DNA of 64,000 nucleotides from Salinibacterium sp. (GCA_004297555.1 SCSV01000286.1:1-64000), one strand, 5' to 3'; counted from the stretch's first letter, positions 35,836 through 45,322 are shown. Notes: generated from the sequence alone by a model not told the origin. Numbers and translations: made by a program.

Positions 35836-37022
35836 CCATCGCCAGAGAGGGCAGATACCGTCACCTCTCCGTCGGTGCCCTCTCCCAGCTTCACCATCTT
35901 GGCGTCCTCGAGAGAGTTGATGCTCTTGCGGACCTCGTCACTCTTCAGTGCACAGCCGCGCATGACTTCGGACCAGCTGCACTTGCCGTCGTGACGGATG
36001 ACATATCGATGAATGCGCTTGGCGAGCCGGTCACCTTCAAAGTCACCACGGCCGCGTGCGAAGCATTCGTCGATGACCTCGGGGACCTTCTTCCACCATG
36101 CCTCCATGAGGTAGTCGAGCGCACGTCGAGTAGCCTTCTTGCCGATGGCCTTTGCCTCGGGGTTCTCGTCAATTTGCTCGATGGCCGAGAGCTTGTGCAG
36201 GTGCACTGATGCGCGAGCGAGGCTCATCTTCAAGTTCGGCTCTTCCGGTGGACGCGGGAGCTTGTCCACCACCTTCAGTGCGGCATTGTCGTAGTCGAAG
36301 AGTGGGCGTTTCAGTTTCAGCTGATTGTTGCGCCATCGGCGCATGCAGCCGTGAAGAGCGTCCGCGTGCTTCAGGTACTCGGCTTCAGTCGGAGTGCTAC
36401 CGCGCTTCATCTCCTTGGTGCGCACTCCGTGAATCAACATGCAGCGCGAGAAGAAACCACCGAGCCAGTCTTCCGCAGTCGACATTGTCGGCAACAGCTC
36501 GATGGCCACCCCACCCAGCATCGAGATGCGCGGCTGCGGGATGGTGAACTCACTTTTGGCGAGGGCACGCTTCTTCACCGCAGGAACGTCGAACAACTCC
36601 ATCAGCAGGGGCTTCATGCTGATGGAGTAGCTTCGCTCGTACTGCGTGAGCATCAGTGCGAACTCGCCGGCCACGATGATGCCGCTCGCGTTGTTCTCCT
36701 CCTGCTGGTGCCGCTTGCTGAGCCAGCCGAGCAGACCTTCGGGACTGCCGTCGGTGGGTGCGTCGATGGTGTCGTCGACACGGCGCATGACCTCGTGGGA
36801 CATGGAGATGGCTGTCGTCTTCCGACTATCGCCGCTGTCACCGACCAGCAACACCCAGGTGTTGGTCCACCGCGGAGGCACCCCACCCGCGAGAACACAA
36901 CGGTATTTCCGCCGAGTGAGCAGAGCACCGAAGGCTGCATACGCACAAGCCGGGTGGAAGACCTCGGGGGCGTCGGTGTGCTTCGCCATCGACGACTCGT
37001 ACGACCGCAGAAACAGGCTCAT
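35823..37022 (-). CDS. DUF3987-like P-loop ATPase (replication)
   Basis: Walker A-like LVGDSGDSRKTTA; PQPRISMLGGVAIELLP; C-terminal wHTH-like. The track ORF extends to 37106; ATG at 37022 preferred. Confidence 0.6.
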   Translation of the reverse strand: MSLFLRSYESSMAKHTDAPEVFHPACAYAAFGALLTRRKYRCVLAGGVPPRWTNTWVLLVGDSGDSRKTTAISMSHEVMRRVDDTIDAPTDGSPEGLLGWLSKRHQQEENNASGIIVAGEFALMLTQYERSYSISMKPLLMELFDVPAVKKRALAKSEFTIPQPRISMLGGVAIELLPTMSTAEDWLGGFFSRCMLIHGVRTKEMKRGSTPTEAEYLKHADALHGCMRRWRNNQLKLKRPLFDYDNAALKVVDKLPRPPEEPNLKMSLARASVHLHKLSAIEQIDENPEAKAIGKKATRRALDYLMEAWWKKVPEVIDECFARGRGDFEGDRLAKRIHRYVIRHDGKCSWSEVMRGCALKSDEVRKSINSLEDAKMVKLGEGTDGEVTVSALSGDGECK

Positions 37023-37112
37023 GTGTCCGTCCGTGCAGGGAGACGTTGGTAACCGAACTGCTACAAAGCGACTGCCACCAATGTCACGACCAAGAAACTG
37101 CTGCAAGCCTCT

Positions 37113-37131
37113 TGGTCCAGAAAATGTGACA
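37113..37131. promoter_or_regulatory. Half-conserved TGTCAC-type site in divergent promoter region
   Basis: TGGTCCAGAAAATGTGACA; another half-site TGTCAC at 37082-37087. Confidence 0.35.
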
Positions 37132-37287
37132 CCGCCTTTCTTGCTCTTGCGTAGGTGAGCAGTCCCACATACCGTTCATGGTATGAAGACCGAAGAAGAG
37201 AAGAAGGCACCGAACCTGCACTCGCGCGCCAGTCGTACGAAGGGTGGACGTGGTGTCCCCCCGGCACGAGAAGCAGAGGAGTCGAGG

Positions 37288-37521
37288 ATGCACTTTCCGA
37301 AAATCGCCGCACTGGTGAAGAAGACGCGCGCCGAGCAGGGCGTGAGCCTTCGCGAGCTGGCGCTCAAGACCAAGTTGTCCCACCAGCAGATTCTTCGCGT
37401 GGAGCGCGGCATCTGCTCCGTGGAGTCTGCGCTCGCGGTGCTCAAGGCGCTGGAGGTTCCGAAGGTCACTCGCGCGAAGGTGGTGACCGGCGAGATGTAC
37501 CGGCTGGCGATGGCGAGCTGA
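37288..37521 (+). CDS. XRE-family HTH regulator
   Basis: VKKTRAEQGVSLRELALKTKLSHQQILRVERGICSVESALAVLKALEV is HTH_3-like. N-terminus could extend to 37183. Confidence 0.75.
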   Translation: MHFPKIAALVKKTRAEQGVSLRELALKTKLSHQQILRVERGICSVESALAVLKALEVPKVTRAKVVTGEMYRLAMAS

Positions 37522-37787
37522 TGGGTGCGTGGAACACGTGCAGCTGTGGCCTCGTCTGCTCAGACCTCACCGAGCTACAGAATCACCTCAAGGAGTTCCA
37601 GTCTCATCACGTTGGAGGGACCGTGCCGACGACCGAAGCAGAGCTGCACCGAAAGGTGAAAGACCTCGAGGCCAGGGTGAAGTCACTTGAGGACAAGCTG
37701 GTCGACCAGGAAAAGGAACTGTCTGACCTCTACCGGCGCTTCGGCAGGCTCGGCCGAAGAACCGGTGACCTCTTGACTCTGCGGTGA
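37521..37787 (+). CDS. Hypothetical protein with coiled coil
   Basis: MGAWNTCSCGLVCSDL..; KVKDLEARVKSLEDKLVDQEKELSDLYRR; TGATG overlap. Confidence 0.5.
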   Translation: MGAWNTCSCGLVCSDLTELQNHLKEFQSHHVGGTVPTTEAELHRKVKDLEARVKSLEDKLVDQEKELSDLYRRFGRLGRRTGDLLTLR

Positions 37788-37876
37788 AGCAAAACGACGC
37801 GCGACACGAAAAAAAACCTCACAGGTGAGTGCGTCGGAGTCCCATAGGTAAATAGGGGCTGTCGACGCCAGTCCCC

Positions 37877-38287
37877 CTACCGCCCACGCTTCACGAACAG
37901 CTCGCGTGCTTCGTGTGCCTGCTTCCACTCCTCGTCGGCTTCATCCTGCGTCCGGTAGAGCTTGATGTCCTTGCTGTACCTCAGCGCGTTCAGCTCCAGC
38001 GCCACGCGCAGGTTGCTCTTGTCGTTCGCGGTGAGCCATACAGGTCTGCGTGGCAGTCTCACCATACTGATGTGACCAACCCGTCCGTGCTCATCCTGTC
38101 GAAGCGCGCGCACGTCGCGCATGTCGTAGACGTTTTTGGAGAGCTGCGGCACCTTGCGCGCCTGAATGCTCCACCAGTTTCCTTCGGCATCGCGAAACAC
38201 TCCGGCATTGTCCAGAGGCTTCCCATCTCGCGTGTTGAACGCGAGCGGGAACGCGGTAACGCTGAAGTCGTCTCGCTCTGCGGTCAT
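37877..38287 (-). CDS. Hypothetical protein
   Basis: MTAERDDFSVTAFPLAFNTRDGK...; overlaps the 38284 ORF. Confidence 0.45.
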   Translation of the reverse strand: MTAERDDFSVTAFPLAFNTRDGKPLDNAGVFRDAEGNWWSIQARKVPQLSKNVYDMRDVRALRQDEHGRVGHISMVRLPRRPVWLTANDKSNLRVALELNALRYSKDIKLYRTQDEADEEWKQAHEARELFVKRGR

Positions 38288-38676
38288 GCGTGCGCTTTCT
38301 TCTGAGTGATGCGACACTTGGTAGGAATCCCTGCCGCGTCGCGCTCGAGACGTTTCTGGTTTCTCACGTCGTACTGCACGGTGAAGCCGTAAGGTCTGAC
38401 AGAAAGTGGGCGCATCTCCGGGTAGACCGTGCTCACCAACGGTTGCACGAACGTGCGAACGAGGCGGGCGAGAATTTGCTGTGCCACACGGCTGCGCAGC
38501 CACTTTCCGTATTTGTTCATCGAGTTCGGTGGGCCGTCCTTCTCCAACGCGGCCAGGAGATGGAAGGTGGAGAGGTCGTACGATGGAATGACATCGTCAC
38601 GCACGAAGACGCCAGGGGTCACCTCTCTCCATCCTCTCCACGCACGCGCACTCTGTTTCTTGGTGACCTTCGGCAT
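38284..38676 (-). CDS. Hypothetical protein
   Basis: 130-aa ORF. Confidence 0.45.
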   Translation of the reverse strand: MPKVTKKQSARAWRGWREVTPGVFVRDDVIPSYDLSTFHLLAALEKDGPPNSMNKYGKWLRSRVAQQILARLVRTFVQPLVSTVYPEMRPLSVRPYGFTVQYDVRNQKRLERDAAGIPTKCRITQKKAHA

Positions 38677-38694
38677 GCGCGCTACCCTACCACC

Positions 38695-39039
38695 ATGGCC
38701 ACGAATGCGTCTTCCTCTCTCATCGACCTCATCCGCAACGGTGCCTCGTCCCCCGATGAGGTGGCTGCGAAGCTGGTTCCCTCCATCTGGGACACGGTGG
38801 AATTCCGTTCAGCCGCCACACCGCCCATTCGCGCCGCCATCGCGTACGACCCATATGGGCCGCCGTCTCCCGTCATGCAGTGGCTGCAGCCGACAGTGAT
38901 TCTCACTGGCAACGCGGGCCGAACGGTCATCCGTCCGTACGGAGGAACCGGTGACGGTCCCGACGGCACGCTGGTGTTCGCAGGCTTCTTCGCGGCCATC
39001 GTGGGAATCGGCTTCGTGCTTGGGCGCATCAGCAAGTAG
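38695..39039 (+). CDS. Hypothetical membrane protein
   Basis: MATNASSSLIDLIRNG...; C-terminal VFAGFFAAIVGIGFVLGRISK. Confidence 0.45.
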   Translation: MATNASSSLIDLIRNGASSPDEVAAKLVPSIWDTVEFRSAATPPIRAAIAYDPYGPPSPVMQWLQPTVILTGNAGRTVIRPYGGTGDGPDGTLVFAGFFAAIVGIGFVLGRISK

Positions 39040-39048
39040 CATCAGGCC

Positions 39049-39342
39049 ATGGTGGTCAAAACGATTCGGGGCGAGGTCTACAAGCTGGTCGTGCTCCACA
39101 TTCTCGAGGCACACTACGACTCGAGCGATGTGACCTTGAATGTGTGCCTGAGCAACACCTTCAAGGGCGGGGACCTCGTGATGTACGACGCCAAAGGACG
39201 CTCTCCCGTCTACCGAATCAAGCAGTGTCACGGACGCTTCATCGTCCACCGCGGACGTCACATCCACCGAGCAGAGGGCATCACGCACGGTACGCGGGTC
39301 AACCTGATTCTGTGGTGCAAGCAGCTCAAGAAGAAGAGATGA
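39049..39342 (+). CDS. Minimal 2OG-Fe(II) oxygenase-like domain (97 aa)
   Basis: HYDSSDVTLNVCLSNTFKGGDLVMY (HxD strand) and HRGRHIHRAEGITHGTRVNLILWCK (distal H plus R). Confidence 0.65.
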   Translation: MVVKTIRGEVYKLVVLHILEAHYDSSDVTLNVCLSNTFKGGDLVMYDAKGRSPVYRIKQCHGRFIVHRGRHIHRAEGITHGTRVNLILWCKQLKKKR

Positions 39343-39506
39343 GATGGGTACGCGTTCCACATCTAGATGGAAAAAAGTCCTTCGCGTCGACGGCAAGCTG
39401 GCATGGCGGTGCTCTCATCTCCATCGGACCCAAGGTGCCGCTCGCGTCTGCGGTCGAAGCATCAAGGTCTTCGTTCCATCTGGGGGCAGAGTTCGGATTC
39501 AAGTAG
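39339..39506 (+). CDS. Hypothetical small protein
   Basis: MRWVRVPHLDGKKS...; ATGA overlap. Confidence 0.35.
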   Translation: MRWVRVPHLDGKKSFASTASWHGGALISIGPKVPLASAVEASRSSFHLGAEFGFK

Positions 39507-39520
39507 AATGCGCTTGACCC

Positions 39521-39539
39521 TGTCACGTAAAACGTGACA
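39521..39539. promoter_or_regulatory. TGTCAC-N7-GTGACA palindrome
   Basis: TGTCACGTAAAACGTGACA (perfect 6+6 arms) upstream of groES. Confidence 0.65.
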
Positions 39540-39627
39540 AGACTCTTCGCCATCGTGAACGCGCTGACGAGCGGACAACAACTTCGGTTGCTCATCGTGG
39601 CGCTGACCATCTCCAAGGAGCACGCAC

Positions 39628-39894
39628 ATGGCACGCATCCGTCCTCTGCACTCGAAGGTCCTCATTCGCCGGAAGGAGGGCGCCGGAAAAGTGGGCCGTA
39701 TCCTCATTCCCGAGAACGCGAAGGAAGTGCCCTGCGAGGGTGAAGTGTTGAGCGTGGGAAATGACGTCAAGGAGTTTGGCGCTGGTGCGGTCGTGCTCTT
39801 CAGCAAGTACGCCGGCACCGAGGTGAAGCTCGAAGACGGTCTCGCGCTGATGATGAATGAAGAGGATGTGCTCGCGGTCGTCGAGGAGCGCTGA
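39628..39894 (+). CDS. groES: GroES-like co-chaperonin
   Basis: MARIRPLHSKVLIRRKEGAGKVGRILIPENAKEVPCEGEVLSVG..VLFSKYAGTEVKLEDG. Confidence 0.85.
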   Translation: MARIRPLHSKVLIRRKEGAGKVGRILIPENAKEVPCEGEVLSVGNDVKEFGAGAVVLFSKYAGTEVKLEDGLALMMNEEDVLAVVEER

Positions 39895-39895
39895 G

Positions 39896-40159
39896 ATGTC
39901 AGTCGCTGATGAAGCTCATAAGCTGTTGCTTCAACAGCTCTCGTGGGAGAAATTGGAAGCTGCCAAACCCATCATCCGCGAGCAGCTCTCTAACGCGAAG
40001 CCGAAGATGTCCGCGGTAGAGTTCGAGGTGGTCTCCGGCATGGTGAACCGCGTGCTCAAGGTCGACTCGAAGGAGAAGTGGGACCGGCTCTCATTATTCG
40101 CCTGCACCAAGGTCATCGAGGCTTTCGACGCCATCATGAAGTTCGAAGAAGGGGGCTGA
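39896..40159 (+). CDS. Hypothetical protein
   Basis: MSVADEAHKLLLQQLSW.... Confidence 0.5.
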   Translation: MSVADEAHKLLLQQLSWEKLEAAKPIIREQLSNAKPKMSAVEFEVVSGMVNRVLKVDSKEKWDRLSLFACTKVIEAFDAIMKFEEGG

Positions 40160-40161
40160 CC

Positions 40162-41028
40162 GTGGCCATCAAAGAAATCGACGCGCTCGGCAACGCCAAG
40201 GGCGCACTCGAATCCCACAAGCCCAGCGTGATGCTCTGCCTCTTCTCCTACGGCGGCGTGAAGGGCCAGACGCTCTGGTCGGTGATTCAGGAGCTGCGGT
40301 ACTTCGACAGGCTCGGCGTCAACTTCATCTTCCACTCCGTCGACGACGACGCGCTGATTTCACGTTCGCGAAGCAAAGCTCTGTCAGCTTTCATGGCGAA
40401 CAAGAACCTCGACGTCTGCTTCATGCTCGACCACGACATCGAGTTCGAGGTCGGCGCGGTCTTGAGTACGTGCGTGAAGGCGAAGATGGTGCAGAGCTGC
40501 GTGGCCGGCATCTACTCTGCGCGCGCAATCGGAAGGGGAATGAGTTCTAGACCTCTTGATGAACGCGTGTCCGTGGCTGCGGGCGCAGACACGCTGATTC
40601 CCGCCGAGTACCTGGGTGGCGGGTTCCTCGCGATTCCAAGGCTCGTGGTCGACGAGGTGTTCGAGGTGGGCATGAGTGCGTGGAAGGAGTGCGACAACCA
40701 TCACGTCGAAGAACTCGAGCGCCGTGCGAACATGTCACTCCACGCGAGCCTCTACGCCGGCAGAGCCCCGTCGTACGACTTCTTCCGACCCATCTGTGTG
40801 CCGCGCACCATCGAGACCGCGAAGCTCCGCCCGGACCTGCCAACCGTCGAAGAAGTTCCGTACGAGTATTTGAGCGAGGATTGGGCCTTTAGCGCCAGAT
40901 GCCGCTGGGCCAACCCTTCAAGGCCGCTCTACCTGTGGGCGATGCCGTGGCTGCGCCACTGGGGCGATTTCGGATTTTCAATGTCAACTGCTTTCCTCTC
41001 GGAGGAAGCACCGAAGGTCAAGTTGTGA
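40162..41028 (+). CDS. GT-A-type glycosyltransferase-like protein
   Basis: SRSRSKALSAFMANKNLDVCFMLDHDIEFEVGAV..LIPAEYLGGGFLAIPRLV..YLSEDWAFSARC. Confidence 0.65.
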   Translation: MAIKEIDALGNAKGALESHKPSVMLCLFSYGGVKGQTLWSVIQELRYFDRLGVNFIFHSVDDDALISRSRSKALSAFMANKNLDVCFMLDHDIEFEVGAVLSTCVKAKMVQSCVAGIYSARAIGRGMSSRPLDERVSVAAGADTLIPAEYLGGGFLAIPRLVVDEVFEVGMSAWKECDNHHVEELERRANMSLHASLYAGRAPSYDFFRPICVPRTIETAKLRPDLPTVEEVPYEYLSEDWAFSARCRWANPSRPLYLWAMPWLRHWGDFGFSMSTAFLSEEAPKVKL

Positions 41029-41492
41029 CCGTCGAGTGGAGACCGGTCGTTGGATTCGAGGGACGATATGAGGTCTCATCCGACGGGCGTGTTCGAACCG
41101 TGTCGCACGAGTTGAAGCAGTCCGGAACTGGACGTGACTACTTGGCGGTCTCCCTTGGGCATGGGCGAGGACAGGGAAAGGCGATGAAGAAGGTTAGTGT
41201 CCATCGGCTGGTTGCGCTTGCTTTCCACGGCCCTCCGCCGACGCCAAAGCACGAGGTCAATCACAAGGACACGAACAAGAAGAACAACGCAGCGAACAAC
41301 TTGGAGTGGATGACCAAAAGTCAGAACGCCAAACACGCTTACGCCAATGGATGCCGTTCGAAGCCCAGACGGCGCAAGTCACATTGTGCCAATGGACACC
41401 CGCTCACCGACGAGACGACGTACGTCTCTCCTCGAGGGAAACGTTCGTGTCGGGAGTGCAATCGAATCAGAGACGCTGGGAGGATTCGATGA
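41025..41492 (+). CDS. NUMOD4-HNH endonuclease with C-terminal zinc finger
   Basis: EWRPVVGFEGRYEVSSDGRVR (NUMOD4); HEVNHKDTNKKNNAANNLEWMTKSQN (HNH); CANGHPLTD..CREC. GTGA overlap with the GT stop. Confidence 0.88.
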   Translation: MTVEWRPVVGFEGRYEVSSDGRVRTVSHELKQSGTGRDYLAVSLGHGRGQGKAMKKVSVHRLVALAFHGPPPTPKHEVNHKDTNKKNNAANNLEWMTKSQNAKHAYANGCRSKPRRRKSHCANGHPLTDETTYVSPRGKRSCRECNRIRDAGRIR

Positions 41493-41668
41493 AGTTCGAC
41501 GAGATGGAGAAGCAGGTGGTGGAGCGGACGTTCAAGATGAACCGGCTCCACATCGCCGCCGTTCTCCTCGGGACGTACACGTTCTCCGACATTGAAATGC
41601 AGCTGGCACTCACGGCAGCAGAGCAGCTGATGAAGGCAAACGATGAGCGAAAGGTCGTGATGCCGTGA
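41489..41668 (+). CDS. Hypothetical small protein
   Basis: MKFDEMEKQVVERTFKMNRLH...; overlaps. Confidence 0.4.
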   Translation: MKFDEMEKQVVERTFKMNRLHIAAVLLGTYTFSDIEMQLALTAAEQLMKANDERKVVMP

Positions 41669-42222
41669 GGACGCGCTGCACGAAGTGCAACCAGACTTGG
41701 GAGCGGGGCGCGACACTGAACTTGCCCGATGACGCATGTGTCGACGCCACCCTCGACCACCGAATCATCCTACTGTGCGGCGAACTGAACGGTGGAAAGC
41801 TCTCTTGCGACCTGCAAGAGGGACACGGAACGCGACACTCTGGAGTGGACGAGAAGGGTCTCCGCTGGAACTGGGACTCGCCGGTTCTGGCGGTAGCGGC
41901 ACTACCTGTGAGCGCTGCTGCACACGAGCAAAAGGCGGGAACGATTCCGACCGTCGGCCGCGTGGTGCATTACACCAACCTGGGCGACCGCGACGGTCGC
42001 TTCCCTCCCGAAATCCAGGCGGCCATCATCACCAAGGTCGCGATTCGAGACCTCGCAACGCTCGCTGAGAATGGACACGTTCCGAAGGAAGCCGGCTACA
42101 CCGTCTCCCTCCACATCTTCTACGAGATGGGCGACTTCAAGATGAAGGATGTCCCTTTCACCACGGAGCCGGCGGGCAGTGAAGCGGCGCGTGGCAAGTG
42201 GACGTGGCCGGCGAAAGTGTGA
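41665..42222 (+). CDS. Conserved phage hypothetical protein
   Basis: VGRVVHYTNLGDRDGRFPPEIQAAIITKV...GKWTWP, a motif arrangement seen in phage hypotheticals. Confidence 0.5.
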   Translation: MRTRCTKCNQTWERGATLNLPDDACVDATLDHRIILLCGELNGGKLSCDLQEGHGTRHSGVDEKGLRWNWDSPVLAVAALPVSAAAHEQKAGTIPTVGRVVHYTNLGDRDGRFPPEIQAAIITKVAIRDLATLAENGHVPKEAGYTVSLHIFYEMGDFKMKDVPFTTEPAGSEAARGKWTWPAKV

Positions 42223-42225
42223 CCC

Positions 42226-43056
42226 ATGCGCATTCGCCTCTCCAAGTCCATCATCCTGGACCTGATGAGCCCACAGGTGCTCGCGGACGGGTTCCGCGCG
42301 TGGGTCGCAGGTGAGTCCGGTAGCGGTAAGTCATCCGCTGCGATGCTCTTCGCCTCCCAGATTGTGGAGCAGGACGGTCAGGTCATCGTTCTCGACGCCC
42401 ACGGTGAGTACGAGCGGCTCTGGGAGGTGAAGCCCGGGGCAGTGGTGAAACTCGGTTACGGCAGCAAGCCAGTAGACGAATCCTCGGTGGAGTTCTGCAT
42501 GGAGCTGGTGCGCCAGGGCAAGAGCGTTCTCATCGACCTCTCTCACTGGACCGACCTCGAGCCACCGAAACTCGACGCCTTCGTGCTCGACTTCATCCGA
42601 GAGCTGTACAAGTTGAGGCGTGAGTGCCCGCGGCAGACGTTCCTCATCGTCGAGGAAAGCCAAAACTTCATGCCCCAGCAGCAGGAGTCTGGACAGGCGC
42701 AGAACATCAAAGTGTTCCTCGGCATCATGACGGGAGGCCGCAAGTACGGCCTCAACTTCATCTTGTGCAGCCAGCAGCAGTCACTCGTCGATGTTCGCGC
42801 GATTCGCAGCTGCAACGTGCGCGTCTTTCTCAGAATCTCAGATGAGGGAGACTGGAAGAAGGTCCGCGCGTACATGCCCGAGAACCTCTCCATCGGTTTC
42901 AAGGCCGGTGAGAAGAGGAACGACATCACCAAGTTCAAGAGCGGAGAAGCTGTCCTCGTCTGCAGGTGGATTGGAGAGGACAAGCGCGTCCAGCTTGCCC
43001 TGCCGGAAGTAACTCCGAGGCAGCCGCTCATCGAAGCGATGAAGGAGGTCCATTGA
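42226..43056 (+). CDS. HerA/DUF87-like ATPase
   Basis: WVAGESGSGKSSAAMLFASQ; IVLDAHGEYE; FLIVEESQNFMPQQ; FILCSQQQSLVD. Confidence 0.8.
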   Translation: MRIRLSKSIILDLMSPQVLADGFRAWVAGESGSGKSSAAMLFASQIVEQDGQVIVLDAHGEYERLWEVKPGAVVKLGYGSKPVDESSVEFCMELVRQGKSVLIDLSHWTDLEPPKLDAFVLDFIRELYKLRRECPRQTFLIVEESQNFMPQQQESGQAQNIKVFLGIMTGGRKYGLNFILCSQQQSLVDVRAIRSCNVRVFLRISDEGDWKKVRAYMPENLSIGFKAGEKRNDITKFKSGEAVLVCRWIGEDKRVQLALPEVTPRQPLIEAMKEVH

Positions 43057-43277
43057 CCGTTCGAATCGTGGTGCACAAGTACGAGGGGAAGAGCCACAAG
43101 AGGTGTCACGCGACCTTTGCGCGCGTGCCGGCCATCGGTGAGTGCATTCGCCTCGGAGAGGAGCGGTTGCGCGTGGAGGACGTGGAGCACCTGACATGTG
43201 GCGTTTACTCACTGGCTTCCGAGCCGATGGCAATCATTTGGGTGTGGCCGGCTGCGCACCGTGACGATGAGGCGTGA
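43053..43277 (+). CDS. Hypothetical protein
   Basis: TTG start overlapping the preceding stop, SD GGAGGT. Confidence 0.4.
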   Translation: MTVRIVVHKYEGKSHKRCHATFARVPAIGECIRLGEERLRVEDVEHLTCGVYSLASEPMAIIWVWPAAHRDDEA

Positions 43278-43283
43278 GGACGG

Positions 43284-43634
43284 ATGATGGGACCACGCGC
43301 AGACGACCAAGGAGCTGGACGCGGAGCGCGTCACCATTGCCATGCAGCCGGCTGCAGCCGACATTGCGAACCGGAAAAGCTGATGTGCTTGGCGCACTGG
43401 CGGATGGTCCCGCTCATCATCCAGCGCGCGGTGTACAAGTTCTACCGTCCTGGTCAGTGCGATGACATGAACCCGAGCGAGAACTGGCACAGGGCGGCTG
43501 ACGCGGCCATCGCCGCAGTCGCCTTGTTGGAAGGGAAGCCGGTGCGCAAGAAGATGCTGAAGGAGCTGCTCGACGTTCCCGTCAATCGGTTGCCACTGCC
43601 GCTCGTGGCCAAGCTCACCAAGTTGAGGAGCTAG
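43284..43634 (+). CDS. Phage zinc-finger hypothetical protein
   Basis: CHAAGCSRHCEPEKLMCLAHWRMVPLIIQRAVYKFYRPGQ. Confidence 0.5.
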   Translation: MMGPRADDQGAGRGARHHCHAAGCSRHCEPEKLMCLAHWRMVPLIIQRAVYKFYRPGQCDDMNPSENWHRAADAAIAAVALLEGKPVRKKMLKELLDVPVNRLPLPLVAKLTKLRS

Positions 43635-43636
43635 CA

Positions 43637-43909
43637 ATGCACGACGTCGTCTTGCAGACGTGGAAGTGCCCGCTGTGCAGTGCCGGCGATGGCGAGTTCG
43701 GTGAGGGTCCGTACCGCTTCCGCCTACCGTATCCGATTCGACGGCGCGGCAAGTCCATCAGCTTTGCCGCTCAGAAGCGGGCGCGAAAGCCGTGGAAGTG
43801 TACCCGATGCAAGAACAAGTTCGAGCTGCCAGTGTTGGGGGCGCCATTGAAGGTGAGGCGTACGGAGATGAGGGACGAGTCGATGTTCTCCACACTCGTC
43901 ATCGATTGA
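43637..43909 (+). CDS. Zinc-ribbon hypothetical protein
   Basis: CPLCSAG...CTRCKNKFELP. Confidence 0.45.
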   Translation: MHDVVLQTWKCPLCSAGDGEFGEGPYRFRLPYPIRRRGKSISFAAQKRARKPWKCTRCKNKFELPVLGAPLKVRRTEMRDESMFSTLVID

Positions 43910-44229
43910 TGAGCTGCTTCGTAGTCACCGAGTGGAACTGCAAGCTGTACGAGGACTACGACGCAAACGTCGTTGGCGTCTTCCACGGACTGGGGGAGGC
44001 CGAGAAGTTCGTCAAGGAGCAGCCGAAGCTCATCGACGACAAGTTCCTGTCGCGTCGCGAGCGTGAGCGCAATGAGCAAGAGCGCTGGGCCCGGTTTTAC
44101 GTCGAAGAGTTCGACGGTCCGCGTTGCCTCATGGTCTACCGAGCGAAGCGCGAGGACGGCGCGCTCTATCGGGATAGGAATTACGTACCGCCGAAGGACC
44201 TCGGTCTCGAGACTGCCGCCAAGGAGTAG
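43909..44229 (+). CDS. Hypothetical protein
   Basis: MSCFVVTEWNCKLYEDYDANVV...; TGATG overlap. Confidence 0.45.
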   Translation: MSCFVVTEWNCKLYEDYDANVVGVFHGLGEAEKFVKEQPKLIDDKFLSRRERERNEQERWARFYVEEFDGPRCLMVYRAKREDGALYRDRNYVPPKDLGLETAAKE

Positions 44230-44232
44230 GCC

Positions 44233-44871
44233 GTGGGCATTGGTGGCCGGAAGCCAAAACGCTCACTGACCACCGCACAGTGGGAAACCATCTACCGCCT
44301 CGTCAAATCCGGCCGCACGCAAGTCGAGCTGGCCGCGCGCTACGGCATCGAACAGGGAACCATCAGTCACTACATTCGAAGACGCGAAGGTCGACTGTCG
44401 AAATCGGACCGAGAGAGAAACGTCACTAAACAAGTGGACTGTGTCGCGTGCGGCGACATGTTTTCTTCGAAGCACGGAGGAATCGGGGCGGAACTGTGTT
44501 GGAAGTGCAATCAGAAACTATGTCGTGACTTCCCGCGTTCTCGCGAGGGTGACCTCCTTCGGGACGTGAGAAAGTGGGCGGCCAAGCATAAGGCAGATGA
44601 CGAGCAAGCACGCCGCGAGGTGCAACTCCTCTACGGCATGTTCGAATATCGAGAGTTGCCCATCAGACGTGTGACCGAATTGCCGAAGGACAACCTCCCA
44701 TTGCGAGTTCCAGGACGGAAGTCTCAGTGGCCCATCGACCAGTACTTCGCTGAAATCGAACGTCTCGTGCTGGGTGAGCAGTCTCTGGAGTTTCTACAGC
44801 GCCGTAGGGACCAGGAAGCTCGGGTAGTAGTAAGCCGACCAGACCGACCACGGCGACGGACAAGATATTGA
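44233..44871 (+). CDS. HTH DNA-binding protein with zinc ribbon
   Basis: LVKSGRTQVELAARYGIEQGTISHYIRRR; CVACGDMF..CWKCNQK. Confidence 0.6.
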   Translation: MGIGGRKPKRSLTTAQWETIYRLVKSGRTQVELAARYGIEQGTISHYIRRREGRLSKSDRERNVTKQVDCVACGDMFSSKHGGIGAELCWKCNQKLCRDFPRSREGDLLRDVRKWAAKHKADDEQARREVQLLYGMFEYRELPIRRVTELPKDNLPLRVPGRKSQWPIDQYFAEIERLVLGEQSLEFLQRRRDQEARVVVSRPDRPRRRTRY

Positions 44872-44902
44872 CGCGCCATTCAGTCTCGTACATCGTCAGT
44901 TG

Positions 44903-45319
44903 ATGCTGACCATCGCACTCGTGGCACTCGCACAGCTCGATGGCGGCAGTGCCATCGAGTCGGATGCTGGGCAGGCCTCGACGCTCACTGAGCTGTACGG
45001 CAGCTGTCCCGAGGTCGAGTTCGCCGACGGCGGACATGCGGAGTACGCGTTCCCGGTGAAGCGAACCGGCTCCTTTATCGAGGAGCTGCCACCGGATGCG
45101 GGTGCGAGTGCGGATTACGTGCTCCCCTTCCCTCGAGCCCAGCGCACCAGCTGCAGGCTCGCCGCGTGTGAGGCGCGCGTGGTCGAGCTGGACTCGTGGG
45201 GAAACGGACTGCAGTTGCCTTGGTGGGCAGCGCTGTCCATCGCCGTCACTTCAGCTGCGCTTGGTGTCTTGGGCACGTACGAGCTGTGCGTCCACGTTCC
45301 AATTTGTGGTGGACGCTAG
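44903..45319 (+). CDS. Hypothetical membrane protein
   Basis: N-terminal hydrophobic segment; C-terminal WWAALSIAVTSAALGVLGTYEL. Confidence 0.45.
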   Translation: MLTIALVALAQLDGGSAIESDAGQASTLTELYGSCPEVEFADGGHAEYAFPVKRTGSFIEELPPDAGASADYVLPFPRAQRTSCRLAACEARVVELDSWGNGLQLPWWAALSIAVTSAALGVLGTYELCVHVPICGGR

Positions 45320-45322
45320 CTG

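Noticed and set aside
37800-37880. A8 run with CTCACAGGTGAG and TAGGGGCTG...CAGTCCCCCTA as terminators between convergent genes
   Set aside because: Plausible, but the first stem is short and the second has a bulge; not strong enough to list as a feature.
40162-41028. Glycosyltransferase gene disrupted by HNH insertion
   Set aside because: The GT frame ends naturally at TGA overlapping the HNH GTG start, and its C-terminal motif looks complete.
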